From Prionace glauca (taxonomy: Eukaryota > Chordata > Chondrichthyes > Carcharhiniformes > Carcharhinidae): a stretch of 64,000 bases of DNA. Made by a program: the position numbers and the translations under genes. Below the pieces are notes generated by a model. The model did no database searches, was not told the DNA's origin, and saw only the letters and a program-made list of their open reading frames with translations. The stretch lies in NCBI GenBank assembly GCA_037974335.1, contig CM075760.1:64904360-64968359 (forward strand), read 5' to 3'. Shown here one piece after another: positions 36,701-46,344 of this stretch; the first letter of the stretch is position 1, and each line of letters starts with the position of its first letter.

Positions 36701-39700
36701 ACTCTAAACACAAGTGACATTCTGTGAATGTCGCCTCAAAACCCCCTGTAATTGTCAAAGCAAAGATTTCCAACTCCTTTTCTTAAAGATGCCTCCAAAT
36801 CGCCTTTCACAAAATTGGTCCCCACCAGCAGTTTGCGTTACAAAGGCATTCCAGTTATTCTTAACTACTCTTCCAGAAAAACATATTAATGAATTCTGCA
36901 TCCAGGTTTTGCATCTGTCTTCAGGATTCTTTTTTGTCTTTACTATTGCAAGAACTCTTCACAGTTACTTGTACAAACATTTTCCATTTTCCATCAAAAT
37001 GGCATCAAACTTTTGATTTACTCCCATAGTCTGCCTTCCTACCTTAAGTCTTGTGACCGCGGCTGTCTCTTCAACTCAGAATAAGTTACTGTTTTTAAGC
37101 TTGAATTCTTGTGAACAGGACCTTTGTCTCTGTTCCTTTAACCTCAGTCTTTGTATGAACTTCCCTCTGTTCTAATTCACCTGTTGTCTGTTCACTTTAT
37201 CTGGTTCTCTGGGAAGTCTGCCTTTTGCAGCCCTCTTACCCCGTCCGGCTTTATTTTATTTCCCGCAGAGCGGATCATTGTTCCCTCCCCAGTGACCTAT
37301 CTCCAATTTATTTGGTTTCCAGTTAAATTAATAACAAAAGAGACCCCATTCAATCTAAAAAGTGGTTACCAAGCAACGACTTTATAATTCCCTCAGCTTT
37401 TCACGCTATAACTTTTATAAGCACAATAGAATCAGAGTTTGAATAGAAACCAAAACCCGCACACATAGGAACAACTCTATCTAGCATACATCTAATTCTC
37501 GCTTTATGTTTCCTTACGCAGAAACGTGAAATTAACGAACTTATTTCTGAACAACTTATTCCTAATCTTTACAATACAGATACAAATCCCTTAAAACTAG
37601 TGTTATTTTCTAACAGTGCATTCCACTTGTTGTGTTGAGGCTGGGATTCCTCCGTGAACCATTTCATGCTTTTTTATCAAGAATCTATCTTGCTGTACCT
37701 TTAAAATAGTAAAAGGCTCGGCTTCCACTGTATTTTCAAGAGGCGTTCCAAATAATTGCGGCCCCCTGAGAGAATGAAAAACAATATCCTCATCTGTGCG
37801 TTAAACAGCAACCCATTTTTTTCACATAGTAACTCTCAACTGTCAACAGTCTCCCACTGAGTCAGGAATTTCCTCCACATCAGTCTTCTCAAATCGCTCG
37901 GGCTATTAAAAGTTTTAAACAAGCCAAGTCTTACTATTTCAAAATCTAGTGAAAGCAAGGGTCGCCTCTCCAAAGTTTCCTCAAAAGACAGCCCAACCAA
38001 TTTAGGTATTAGTCCACTAAATCTTCCCTGAACTATTAATTATATATTAACATAACTCTTCATATAGGGAGTCTAACACTGTGCACAATGCTCCAGATGA
38101 GGTCTCATTAACTGCCCATACTACCTGGAACATATCAATCCTACTCTTGGATTGAATTCCACTCGCTGTTCACGAAGACATTTATTACATTTGCGAATTA
38201 GTTACCATAGCTGCATAGCAGCCTTTTGTGATTCATGGACTTTGAAATTAAAATTGCTCTGCACCTCAGAGCTCTACATTCTCGTAACATTTGAATAATA
38301 TGTATTTTTCTTCTTTTATTCCGCCTGCCAGAATGGACAATGTCATTACTTCCCGCATTATACCCCACTTAACAGATCTTAGCCCACTCACTTAGCCCAT
38401 CAATGCGTTCTGGTCACATGCGATTTCTAACATATTTTGACCCCAGCAATGGTCCCTGTGGCACAAGACTCGTTATATCTTGAGAAACACGAATAGACAA
38501 ATTGACAACAACTCTCTTTCCTGTTTGATAGCCAATCCTCTACTTTTGCTAATTTGCCCCGAAATAATAGGCTTTAATTTTATTTAAAAAAACATCTGGA
38601 GTTCCAAGTACAGCACATTCACCAATTCCCAGTTATTCAGGGACTGCAGAGATTACAGAGAATGGATACGATAATGGGACAAACTGCTTTTGCAATCTCT
38701 TACGTCAAAGGAGAAAGCTAAATATAAAGTTGGAAGGCTAAATAGCTTTCTTATTTGCTAAAGTCATATGATGACCCATTAACCCCTCATTTTGGGGCGA
38801 GCGAAATTCAGCCCCAAACATATATGCTCATAAATCCATTTCATTGGTTACACGGGGCATTTGTTTCAGTGTTTAACTGGCACTCTGGAAGCAACTACAC
38901 AAGAAATATTATGGAGTTTCCCGGAATTGTTGTAAGTCACTGCCCTTCCAATAAGAATGGCGTTTACACGATGCCAGTCGAATGAGTATCACAAATATGT
39001 ATTCTTATTGAAAGTGAGTCACCTGGACACCGGTGATTCGAATCTGAAGATAATATTTGGATTAACTTTCGTTTCTTTTGACAGATGATTCTACGTGCAG
39101 GGATCCCATAATCACTCTGTTACCTCCGACAATAGAGCAGGTTTTACTGGAGGCGATCGTGACCTTAACCTGTATCGTGGCTCATGCTCCTTATGGAGTC
39201 ATGGTGTCCTGGAACCAGGAAAATAAGGTCTTGAAGTCAGAGATTGCACTCCAGCTTGGAGAGGATCCGGAAAGAGTGGGCAGCCAGTTAAACATCTCAA
39301 CATATGCCTGGCTGAGTGGAGCTGTGTTTGACTGCGTGGTGAGCCACGAGGATCTACCGACTCCTTTGAGAAAATCCATCTCCAAGGAAACAGGTGAGCG
39401 GCGAAAATGAAACAATAGGTCATGAATTGTGTCTGTTTACGGTGCCAATAAAAGAAGAAGCTTTCCTGTTGGCTTGATTGATTTAGTGGACAAATTAGAT
39501 AGGCCAACTTGTACTTCCTTCAACTGAGCTCTGTGATGAATTACAGGGAAATCAAGATAGGCATATGAAACAGAAAGGAATAAGAGGGCTTGCTTTCAAG
39601 GTGGAAAGTGGCTGGTGTGAATAATACATACCAGCATTGAACAGTTGGGCCCAATGACATGAAAAAAAACCGTACAAACATGCAATGCCAGTTTCCAGTT

Positions 39701-42700
39701 CAACTGTAGAATTTCTCAGGGAGAAGGAATTCACACACTCAGCTGGAAAAGAGAATTCTCACCAGAGGGGAATATGGCAAAATTTTATATTAGCTGCAAA
39801 GCATGTTTATTTCATCTTTTCTGTCAGGAAGTCTCCATTATGCTTACATCTAATGCACATTTTCTGCAGATCCAAGTCCGCTGAAACCATCCGTCTCAGT
39901 CCTCCTGCCCTCGGCAGAAGAAGTCTCCGCTCAGAGTTTCGTCTTCCTCAGCTGCTTAGTGAGAGGTTTTTCCCCCCGAGAGATCTTCGTCAAGTGGACC
40001 ATCGATGACAAGCCGGTGAATCCCGGGAACTACAGGAACACCGAGGTGGTGGCGGAGAACGGCAATAGCTCCTTCTTCATGTACAGCCTGTTATCCATTG
40101 CAGCAGAGGAATGGTCCAGCGGCGCTTCTTACTCCTGTGTGGTGGGACATGAAGCCATCCCCTTGAAGATTATCAACAGAACGGTTAATAAATCCAGTGG
40201 TAAACCCAGTTTTGTGAACATTTCCGAACGTTGTCGATGAGAAACTCCATATTGCATTTCCAACGTTAAAATAATAAAATTATTTTGTTCTACTTGTGTT
40301 TAAAAAAAAAAATTAGGCCAATTAATTTTGTTTCCCATACTTGTCAAGTGAAGAACTGATAGGTTGAAGTAGGATAGTTGTCAGTCTAATGCCCCAGTCT
40401 TAGAGAACCAGTTCGCCTGGTTGAGACACAACACAAAGCGGACGCGACTGATGCATAATTCCACTTCAGCAACTTTCCTCCAGTTGTAGGGGGATGTGAG
40501 AAAGTTCCATTTCCCAGAAATAAATGTATAACTGTTCAATACAGATGTCTCATTTCTAGTTTTTTTTTTCTCAATCCCATCAAAGTTTTAGAACTAAAGT
40601 GAGAACCAACTAAGAATAGGAACCTGAATTATCTCAACTGTAGATGTGAGAATTGACAATTTTAAACACTCTGCACTGACTTAATCAACACAGAGAGGGA
40701 AAGGACAACTGTTAACGCATTATGACTCTGCAGAGAGGACAAAGGACAATTCTTCACCAACAATGCGCAGACTCGGCAACCACTCACTGCCCTCTGAACT
40801 CAGTTACCATTGGCATCAAAGTGGGCTTCCATCCCACTGCCTGAAATTTTAAAACCTGCTTCATGGGAATCATGTGCAGCATCCGTATGTATGCAGCACA
40901 ACATCATGCAAACGTGTCCGGTTACATTGGTCCCTTTTGATCATATGATAAATTGAATTTGAATGGCCCAATAATACACTGGTGATTGGGTATTACCAGT
41001 TGCTTCAGTTTTTCCACTGACATTCCGAGGGCTGATCACTGAACTGTTACTTTCATTAGGCTAAAATCACGACAGCTCGCATTGAAATATATCCATGACC
41101 AGAAAAAGGCAACCATTGCAGTAATACACACTGACAGGGCCACCTTGAGTTCATAGTGCGCGTTTAAACTTGCAGGAATAATAGAAATGCTCACATACTG
41201 ACACAGGCATAGAAACAAACAGGCAAATACATCTCCACAAACACACACAGACTCAGGAGCAAACACAGCCGCTAATATTAATAACCCATCTCCTCTCATG
41301 AATTCAAACACATTCATGTTAAAACTGTCTTATAAAGCGACACAGGCATGGACACGCACGCACATACATCAACAAACGCAGACATTCGTAAATACAAGCC
41401 AGCATGTATTAATACATTCACGGGCCCAAACATAGACACAAACATGAGCATGTTCGCAGATACAAGAAAACAAACACAAATAAAGACCCCTATTGTCACA
41501 CCTGGAGACATCAACATTCACCAATTCGTACATATAGACATTCACCAACACAGGTACATACAATGTCAAGCACACACACGAAGACAAAAACATTAAGATG
41601 CTCACTTCCACGGCGGTGCACAAACAGTTCCATAACCATAAGCACTGATGATTATGATCACATCAACTCACCTCATTAGGTACATTAATACATAAACATA
41701 AACATTGATACATAAACACACCCAATAAACACTCACTTGCTAAACAATGATAAGCAGACATAAAAATTGACACATTAGCACACACGTGCAGGCATAGCGA
41801 TGAATAACTACAAAGTACACATATTAATGCAGGCAAATGAATACACATAATATGGCTCATTTTCAGATAAACATGTACATTATCTTTAATATTCCCGTAT
41901 GGTAGTACAGAGCTTGATCATCACTGAACAAAGACATATGTCACAGATTTCCATATTGCACTTAGCAGGACATTCCCACCACCACCAAACATCTATTATT
42001 TAATGATAGTAATGAGTGTGGCGCACCTAACGCCGTGAAGTTGCATGCATTGAAATTCAGAGCCCTGTTCTATTGAGACAGAAAGAACATGTACACGTGT
42101 GTGTCTGTTCTCCCTGAACAAAATAGGCGACAGCCGCGCTCAGGTTCATTTCTCAGAGTCAAGCTGCCTGGTTTGATTTTAAACAAAACATGGTAGTTAA
42201 CACTGAGTCAACATTTATCTACTCCATTCAACTTGGAAAAAAGTCTTTACCCATCGGAGTCCATTTGCCAACCAATCAACAGTCTCTTGTTATGAAAAAT
42301 AACTTGTAATCCCCTTCACATTTTGTATTCTTATGAATGCAAATATTAAAGCCCAAGCAATCAGGAAGGACAGGCTATATGTGGTATTTAATTAAAAGTG
42401 TATTATTAATTTACATTCTGTAAAACATGACTTTATTACATGTTGGTCTGTCACAGACAGAAACCATGTTCTCCTTCAGAAACCGAGATAAGCTCATAAT
42501 TTGCAAACACCAACGAACAAAAATATAACTCATCTGATCATCATGGGTAATATTCCACAGTAGTAACCTAAATTTATCTCAAAAATTGTAAATCGTAAGA
42601 ACATAAGATATTCTTTTAGGACTAGTCCATAGACCCAATATGGAATTGATCAGCATTCAATAGGATAATGTCTGGTATTTGGTCTCACTGCTATTTCTCA

Positions 42701-43624
42701 ATCATTCCTCATATCCTTTGGTTTCTTGAAAAAAAAATCAAAGATACCTCCAACCCAACCCAACCAACAAACGTGAAGAATTCCGAAGTTTCAAAACCCC
42801 GATGAAAATAAAGTCTCCTCATCTCAGTCATCAACGACGCTCGCTCATCAAAAGTCTGCACTCCCGTTTTGTTTTTGTTTTGCATTCGCCGTCCAGCAGA
42901 AACAGTGTCAAACCCCTTCCGATTATTTGTTGTCTCAACAAGGAAATTTCTCACGTTCTTCGACATTCGAGAGAATATAGACCTAATTTATTCAACTCAG
43001 CTCAGTTAACTTCCCTTGCTTGGCCTTCAGAATATATTTGCTGATAGTTAGTACAAAATTAAAGCAGACTAAGGGAGTGTCTGGCAATGAAGAAAATGCA
43101 TAATAGTTTCGAACATTGCACATGAAATAAACTCGGAGGTGCAGTTAGTAACATAGATACATTGCTGAGAATGAGCAATTAACAACATTGCGTTAATTGA
43201 TTACATTATTAGCAAACAAACTTTAAAGATGACATTATAGAGCAAAATAATACCTGAACGAAGATAAAAGTGAGAAAATCAAGATAAGAACGAAGATAAA
43301 AGATAAAACCCAGTATGATATCATGCATTAACTGTCTCCTCCTCGCCAACTCCATAGATTCCACAAATACAAGCTGGATTGAAGACAATGAGGATTATAA
43401 CGGCAACAACTGGACAACCGCTTCCACATTCATCTTCCTGTTCTTCCTGAGCTTGTCCTACAGCGCTGCAGTGACTCTGATGAAGGTGGGATGATCAGTC
43501 CACTCACATTTCAGACTGAGAGAAAAGTGACAAAATGTTTTATTGTTTAAAAAACTCTCACATTAATGTCTCAGATCATAAACATCTGCTTCAATATTGT
43601 ATCTCTCTTTTACAGATCGAGTGA
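24711..43624 (+). CDS. IgM-type heavy chain, germline-joined cluster
   Basis: Whole gene: leader 24711-24756; VDJ 24883-25254; C1 34080-34379; C2 35523-35834; C3 39085-39393; C4 with secretory tail 39870-40240; membrane exons 43358-43485 and 43616-43624. All constant-exon junctions are phase 1, with GT donors and AG acceptors. The secreted message totals 1710 coding bases (569 residues); the membrane message, using a donor inside C4 at 40200, totals 1806 bases (601 residues). No internal stops occur. Each C exon is one Ig domain with two cysteines about 55-65 residues apart and a Trp between, in the order and style of shark IgM. The protein would be a B-cell antibody heavy chain, with surface and secreted forms from alternative 3' processing. 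It resembles IgM, not IgNAR or IgW, because it has four C domains of mu type. The germline-joined nurse shark IgM1gj lacks the second C domain, whereas this gene keeps four. Confidence 0.93.
24883..25254 (+). CDS. Germline-joined VDJ exon (VH plus J)
   Basis: One 372-base exon encodes a complete variable domain. Framework 1 is [20 protein letters not shown] with Cys in LTCKTSG; framework 2 is [15 protein letters not shown]; framework 3 ends [12 protein letters not shown]3 is [14 protein letters not shown]; and the J part is [12 protein letters not shown] continues without a gap, there is no CACAGTG heptamer after the YYC, and a good donor (G|GTAAGA at 25255) follows J, so this exon needs no RAG rearrangement. 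The position usually Gly44 in framework 2 is Glu; Val37, Leu45 and Trp47, which contact VL, are kept. The acceptor is TTACAG at 24882. The fixed CDR3 implies a single invariant specificity unless mutated somatically. Confidence 0.95.
25930..26155 (+). mobile_element. CR1-like LINE 3' tail
   Basis: GGATATGGGATAGGGGGTGG, AGCAGGCTCAAAGGGCGGAA and a CTTCCTGTTATCTTAG tail resemble an older CR1 subfamily 3' end. Includes a G-rich stretch at about 26012-26040. Confidence 0.6.
26245..27023. repeat. Foldback element, diverged arms
   Basis: The left arm starts GATGTGGTGATACTGGGACTG and includes GTTAAAGTCCAACGGGC; the right arm ends GAAAGCTTTTGCTAAC then TTTACCTCGTGTTGTG, its inverse. The interior has GGAACTTGGCTATCAG and GTGAAGGCCGCCTTGGACAA, phrases shared with the 56911 palindrome or remembered from Penelope-like elements. 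Arms are much more diverged than in the 10310 and 56911 copies. Confidence 0.7.
27888..28640 (-). mobile_element. Old CR1-like LINE, antisense
   Basis: Reverse strand at 28282-28473 reads [20 protein letters not shown] and [17 protein letters not shown], the CR1 RT C-terminal region. The 3' part runs leftward to about 27888. A 17-bp perfect hairpin sits inside at 28092-28129. Confidence 0.8.
28972..30138 (-). mobile_element. CR1-like LINE, 5' truncated, young, antisense
   Basis: A 297-codon reverse-strand frame (29243-30136) spans the RT core: [37 protein letters not shown], the catalytic FADD box in [10 protein letters not shown], then the thumb region, breaking at a polyG tract near 29250-29265. 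The 3' UTR and (ATAAGAAC)n-type tail are at 28972-28990. The length of the open frame marks a recent insertion into the Ig intron. Confidence 0.93.
30263..30375 (+). repeat. Solo arm of the foldback element
   Basis: Begins CAGAACTCTCCATTCACTTG and ends GTTGTCAGACTTTTTAC, nearly identical to the right arm of the 56911 palindrome (57541-57646). No opposing arm here. Confidence 0.8.
30392..30462 (+). mobile_element. HE1-like SINE tail
   Basis: GAGTCGGTGCAGACTCTATG then CTGCACTGTAGGCTCGATTG, the 3' half of the SINE only. Confidence 0.55.
31104..32630 (-). mobile_element. CR1-like LINE, 5' truncated, young, antisense
   Basis: A 312-codon reverse-strand frame (31687-32625) covers an RT from its N-terminal part ([20 protein letters not shown]) through [36 protein letters not shown] and [10 protein letters not shown]. 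The C-terminal part continues in another frame to 31347, followed by the 3' UTR. It is the most complete LINE in the window. Same family as 28972 but a separate insertion. Confidence 0.95.
32775..32925 (+). mobile_element. SINE (GTGACTCCAGA family)
   Basis: GTCCTTCAAGGAAGGAAATC, CTGGCCTACATGTGACTCCA and GCAATGTGGTTGACTCTCAG, then GGGATGGACAATGATGCCC near the 3' end. Confidence 0.75.
32940..33990 (-). mobile_element. Old LINE ORF2 5' part, antisense
   Basis: Reverse strand near 32961-33203 reads [20 protein letters not shown], and 33200-33990 carries forward phrases such as CGAAAGTAGATG and CATGAAATTAAATTCATCC consistent with the endonuclease and linker part of a CR1-like ORF2. Heavily broken. 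Confidence 0.55.
34080..34379 (+). CDS. Ig mu-type C1 domain exon
   Basis: After a long poly-T and TTTTTGCAG, the exon encodes 100 residues: [48 protein letters not shown] and [11 protein letters not shown], ending MP(G) at donor G|GTTAGT. The two domain cysteines (GCLA and YCEV) and the core Trp are present. The motif LFSSSEQ aligns with LVSCENS in human mu C1, whose Cys bonds the light chain; here it is Ser, and the exon holds no other cysteine. So a covalent H-L link of the standard kind is not available from this domain. Confidence 0.95.
34545..34870. repeat. About 40-bp minisatellite in the C1-C2 intron
   Basis: Repeated GTCTGCAGATCACACTCAGTG then TGTGTACAGTT, roughly eight diverged units with an inserted (CA)n tract near 34615-34640. 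Confidence 0.85.
34871..35522. other. Rest of the C1-C2 intron
   Basis: Nothing recognised; a pyrimidine-poor acceptor (TTTTCTTGAAG) ends it at 35522. Confidence 0.6.
35523..35834 (+). CDS. Ig mu-type C2 domain exon
   Basis: 104 residues starting [13 protein letters not shown], with [47 protein letters not shown] and [15 protein letters not shown]. The domain pair is Cys in TIVC and Cys in FTCQV. A third cysteine occurs in DFCPK, where C domains usually have Tyr or Phe (DFYPK). Two N-glycosylation sequons are seen (NFS and NIS). The donor is G|GTAAGA at 35835. Presence of this domain separates the gene from germline-joined IgM1gj of nurse shark, which lacks C2. Confidence 0.94.
35835..39084. 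other. C2-C3 intron, 3.25 kb
   Basis: Contains a scrap of the AATCTCAGCA-family tail (about 36165-36215) and an old CR1-like piece (37640-38580). The rest is unrecognised AT-rich DNA. The open frame at 38755-38985 has no Ig or other domain signature. Confidence 0.6.
37640..38580 (-). mobile_element. Old CR1-like LINE, antisense
   Basis: Forward phrases equivalent to the CR1 RT region in reverse: ACACTGTGCACAATGCTCCA, GATGAGGTCTCATTAACTGCC, TTGATAGCCAATCCTCTAC and GACCCCAGCAATGGTCCCTG. Strongly diverged, no open frame. Confidence 0.65.
39085..39393 (+). CDS. Ig mu-type C3 domain exon
   Basis: 103 residues: [80 protein letters not shown] and LRKSISKET. The domain cysteines are LTC and FDC; an extra cysteine near the start (STCRDP) is in the place where IgM chains form heavy-heavy bonds. 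Sequon NIS present. Donor G|GTGAGC at 39394. Confidence 0.95.
39394..39869. other. C3-C4 intron, 476 bp
   Basis: No repeat or site recognised; acceptor TTTTCTGCAG at 39869. Confidence 0.8.
39870..40240 (+). CDS. Ig mu-type C4 exon with secretory tail
   Basis: Starts [20 protein letters not shown], with [39 protein letters not shown] and [18 protein letters not shown]; cysteines LSC and YSC. Sequons NSS, NRT and NKS are present, then the tail [14 protein letters not shown] and stop. The tail keeps the tailpiece sequon (NIS) and a penultimate Cys, which in mu chains mediates polymerisation and J-chain bonding, but is several residues shorter than the usual mu tail. An internal donor G|GTAAAC at 40200 lets the exon splice to the membrane exon in phase. 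Confidence 0.95.
40273..40278 (+). promoter_or_regulatory. Poly(A) signal, secreted form
   Basis: AATAAA 32 bases after the secretory stop codon. Confidence 0.8.
40279..43357. other. C4-M1 intron
   Basis: 41040-41860 is a long degenerate ACA/TACA-rich stretch (for example CACAGGCATGGACACGCACG), probably an eroded simple-sequence region. 42597-43020 is an old CR1-like fragment. The remainder is unrecognised. Confidence 0.6.
42597..43020 (-). mobile_element. Old CR1-like LINE 3' end, antisense
   Basis: GTAAGAACATAAGATATTC tail complement, then CCATATTGGA-type and AAAGTCTCCTCATCTCAGTC phrases; very diverged. Confidence 0.5.
43358..43485 (+). CDS. Ig membrane exon M1
   Basis: Spliced from C4 at 40199, it reads [20 protein letters not shown], then [20 protein letters not shown] and LMK: an acidic, sequon-bearing extracellular spacer followed by a transmembrane helix with the WTTASTF and [10 protein letters not shown] pattern of mu membrane exons, including the polar S/T/Y residues that contact Ig alpha/beta. 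Acceptor CTCCATAG; donor AAG|GTGGGA at 43486. The polar spacer is rich in D, E and N. Confidence 0.94.
43616..43624 (+). CDS. Ig membrane exon M2 (terminal, tiny)
   Basis: After TCTCTCTTTTACAG the sequence is ATCGAGTGA, coding Ile-Glu-stop in phase with M1, giving a tail of LMKIE. Mu chains usually end KVK, where VK is the tiny M2. The position, 130 bases after M1, and the strong pyrimidine tract fit M2, but the two residues differ. If the M1 donor were skipped, read-through would give LMKVG and stop instead. Confidence 0.65.
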   Translation: ME

Positions 43625-43679
43625 TCGGTTTAATCGTTGGACGCTGTTGATTTTCCCTGAGCTGATTATTAGGATCTCT

Positions 43680-43966
43680 GCATGGCACAAATTCAAAGAG
43701 GCCATTCAGCCCACCGAGTCTGCTCCGACTCTCCAATAGAGCATTTAGCCGTCTCGATCCGCGTTTTTGCCGCATTAATTCCCCTAATCTGCACTAACCA
43801 CGGACAATCCACCTAATTTGCACACCTTTCGACTGTGAAGTAAACCCATGCAGTCCCGGGGAGAACGTGCAAATTCAACATAGGCAGGCGCCCGAGACTG
43901 GAATTGACCCCGAGTCCCCGGGTGCTGTGAAACAGCGGGGCTAACCACTGTGCCACCGTGGCATCT
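43680..43966 (-). mobile_element. HE1-like SINE, antisense
   Basis: AAAGAGGCCATTCAGCCCAC, GGGGAGAACGTGCAAATTC and CTAACCACTGTGCCACCG. Lies in the 3' UTR of the membrane message. Confidence 0.85.
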
Positions 43967-44739
43967 TGATAATTCAATCTATGGACATTTCTAACTGACG
44001 GAAGACGGAAATGAAAAAACTCCACAATTCTCAATTGATAAGCAACTTTTAACTAAATGCTTCAAATCCATGAAAAGTTTGCTTTATTTCTTGTTTCCTC
44101 TTTTACTTTCAGTGATTAATTAGATTTCGGACAATTTTTCTCCACCTGTTTATCCATGTAGTGGTGCTGTGGAAATGTATTGCATTATTTTAGCGATCCT
44201 CAGATTTAAACCAACCTCAGTTAAGAGATAACAACGTAAATTGTGTTTCATTTTCTGTTTTAACTGAATGAGAGAATCGCGGCATTCATATAATTGAATC
44301 TTGACGATTCAATGTTGTTCGAATTAATCTGCAATTTAGTAGTAATTTCTTATTGCTATTTGTTCACTGCCTTTTATGCCTATGTCCTGTTTTCCCTATA
44401 TTTCGTCGATATTCAGTTCAGTTGACATACACAACTGGAGCCAACTTCAAAAGAAATCTTTCTGTAAAATGTTATGAAATTGTGAATAAAGATTGAGGCA
44501 TAAATGGATTAACATTAATAAATGCTTAGATTCACAGTTTTCTCGTATCGCTGTATTTTCTCGATCAAATATCCCTTTCCCACTCTGCCGCTTTTAACTT
44601 ACAGGGTTTGTCACGGATACTGTTTGGATTTTGAGCGAACCCTCGATACTTCAGCGAAGTGGTCGCTGCGCCACCCAGTGTTTCATCAGTGAAAACACAC
44701 CTCCATGTTACTGATGCATGCAGAGGCCAAGGTCTCTCT
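43967..44739. other. Downstream of M2, unrecognised
   Basis: AT-rich. An AATAAA at 44485-44490 is a candidate poly(A) signal for the membrane-form message, about 860 bases after M2. Confidence 0.4.
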
Positions 44740-45200
44740 GAGTATCCATCTATCTCAATTTACACCCATTCAAATAATAACCTATCTTCCTTTTATTGCT
44801 GCAAAGAGATAACGTCACACTCATCCACATTTTACTGCAACTGCTTTGCACATGCCCACACATTGAACCTGTTCAGAACACACTAAATCATGTCTGTATG
44901 TTTCTCAAAGCTCACTCTCACTCACCTTTTATCATCCGCAATTTTCGGAACAATACATTCAGTTCAATTTTAATATTAATTAACATATAATGTGAACAGT
45001 TGGGTCCGTGCACAGATTCCTGCAGTAACCAACTTGACACTGAATGCCAACTCTTTGCTTTCTATCTGTTAACCAGCTTTCTGTCAATCTCAAAACATAT
45101 CCTGCAATTCCATATGCTTTCACTTTACATGGTTGTCTGTTATGTGAGACCTTGTTGAAATCCTTCTGAAAGAGTCAATAAACCCATGGGCTCACATCCC
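44740..45200 (-). mobile_element. Old CR1-like LINE, antisense
   Basis: TGAACAGTTGGGTCCGTGCA, CCAGCTTTCTGTCAATCTC and GAGACCTTGTTGAAATCC match, in reverse, the RT segment around GVPQG and FDKV of CR1. No open frame. Confidence 0.6.
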
Positions 45201-46280
45201 TTTCTGAACTATAATGTCTCGGAGATTCCTGCCTGCACTGGACCTGGTTGTAAGGGAGACAAGACGCAGCAACACCACTCCAACCACTTCCCTAAACTCC
45301 CACACTCACCCCAACTCTCAGTGCTTCACTCCTTGCAGCTCTGAACTCCATGTCGAGCTCCATGAGTGGGCAGATTTCACAGTCCTCAGTTTGGTAGTTT
45401 ATATTTGGGCATGTTCAACTCATTAACCTGTTTTAAGTCATTGCACCCCTCCCCCTCTGGGTCTGAGTGACCATCGAGGGGTGACGGCCTTGGAAGTCTT
45501 TTTTGGAGTTTCAATGCTGGGTGCGGTTCCTCCTGCTCAGCCTCGGAAGTGAGTGGGGTTCATCAGACCGGACCTCGCCTCTCCCACCATGAGCGTTGTG
45601 GCCCAAGTTCCCTTCATCGGGAGACAATGTTGTCGAGAGGCTAAACCCGCTGTGTCCATTTCAGTCTCCGAGGTAATCACTGACGGAGGTGGAGAGCAGT
45701 ACCCGGAGTGCCTGGAATTCTTTCCTAATTTCCCGGTGTGCTGGGAATTGATTTTTCCTGCATGACTGGGGGTTGATGGCTTGTAGATGATTCCCATAGG
45801 ATGGTATCTCCCAAACGGACTTGATAGGAAACTGGTCCTGTTCCTGTACCAAACCTGCGTCATAACCACGCGGATACATTGCCATGATTCTTTACTAATA
45901 ACCTATCAACTGTCTTTAAGTGCCTCTCCCTGTTGGTGGGCACTGAGTGTCATCTCCCGCCCTCTGAAGATCAGGCGTAACTTTGGGCAGAGTAATCTTC
46001 CCTTGAGCAAATCTGCGTGGGCTAGTCCAGTTGTTGAACGGGGGTGGGGGGGGGGGGGGGGGGGTGTTGGGGGGAGCAGGGGGTGGAGTTGGGGTGTGTG
46101 TCACCCTATAATTGAGGATGAAACTGGATGGTTTTAATGTCCAAGGAGGCTGTGGGATGATTTTCTGAATCTGCTTTTACTGTTTAGGCTGCTCTTTCGG
46201 CCAGGCCGATGGATGATGGGTAATATGGACACTGTCCTAACGTGTCAAATTCTGTCCAACTTCATGCAATGCACAAATTC
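45201..46280. other. Intergenic DNA with a long G run
   Basis: An unidentified, probably repeat-derived stretch at 45480-45900. A run of about 20 G residues with flanking G tracts lies at 46041-46085. No gene recognised. Confidence 0.5.
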
Positions 46281-46328
46281 CTAGCAGACAAAGGGTGGTC
46301 CATTTTCAGACCACCCTTTATCTGCCAG
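46281..46328. repeat. Short hairpin
   Basis: Arms 46281-46300 (CTAGCAGACAAAGGGTGGTC) and 46309-46328 pair with two mismatches around loop CATTTTCA, just upstream of a LINE. Confidence 0.85.
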
Positions 46329-46344
46329 GATCCCGGGTGTCAAG

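Noticed and set aside
38755-38985. Frame in the C2-C3 intron as an extra Ig domain
   Set aside because: No Cys-Trp-Cys pattern and no splice sites of the right phase.
24711-40240. The gene as IgNAR or as C2-less IgM1gj
   Set aside because: Four mu-type C domains are present including C2; IgNAR has five C domains of a different type and a VH with extra cysteines, which this lacks.
45553-45900. Open frames on both strands near 45.6-45.9 kb
   Set aside because: Mirror-image open frames with no recognisable family; more likely a repeat than a gene.
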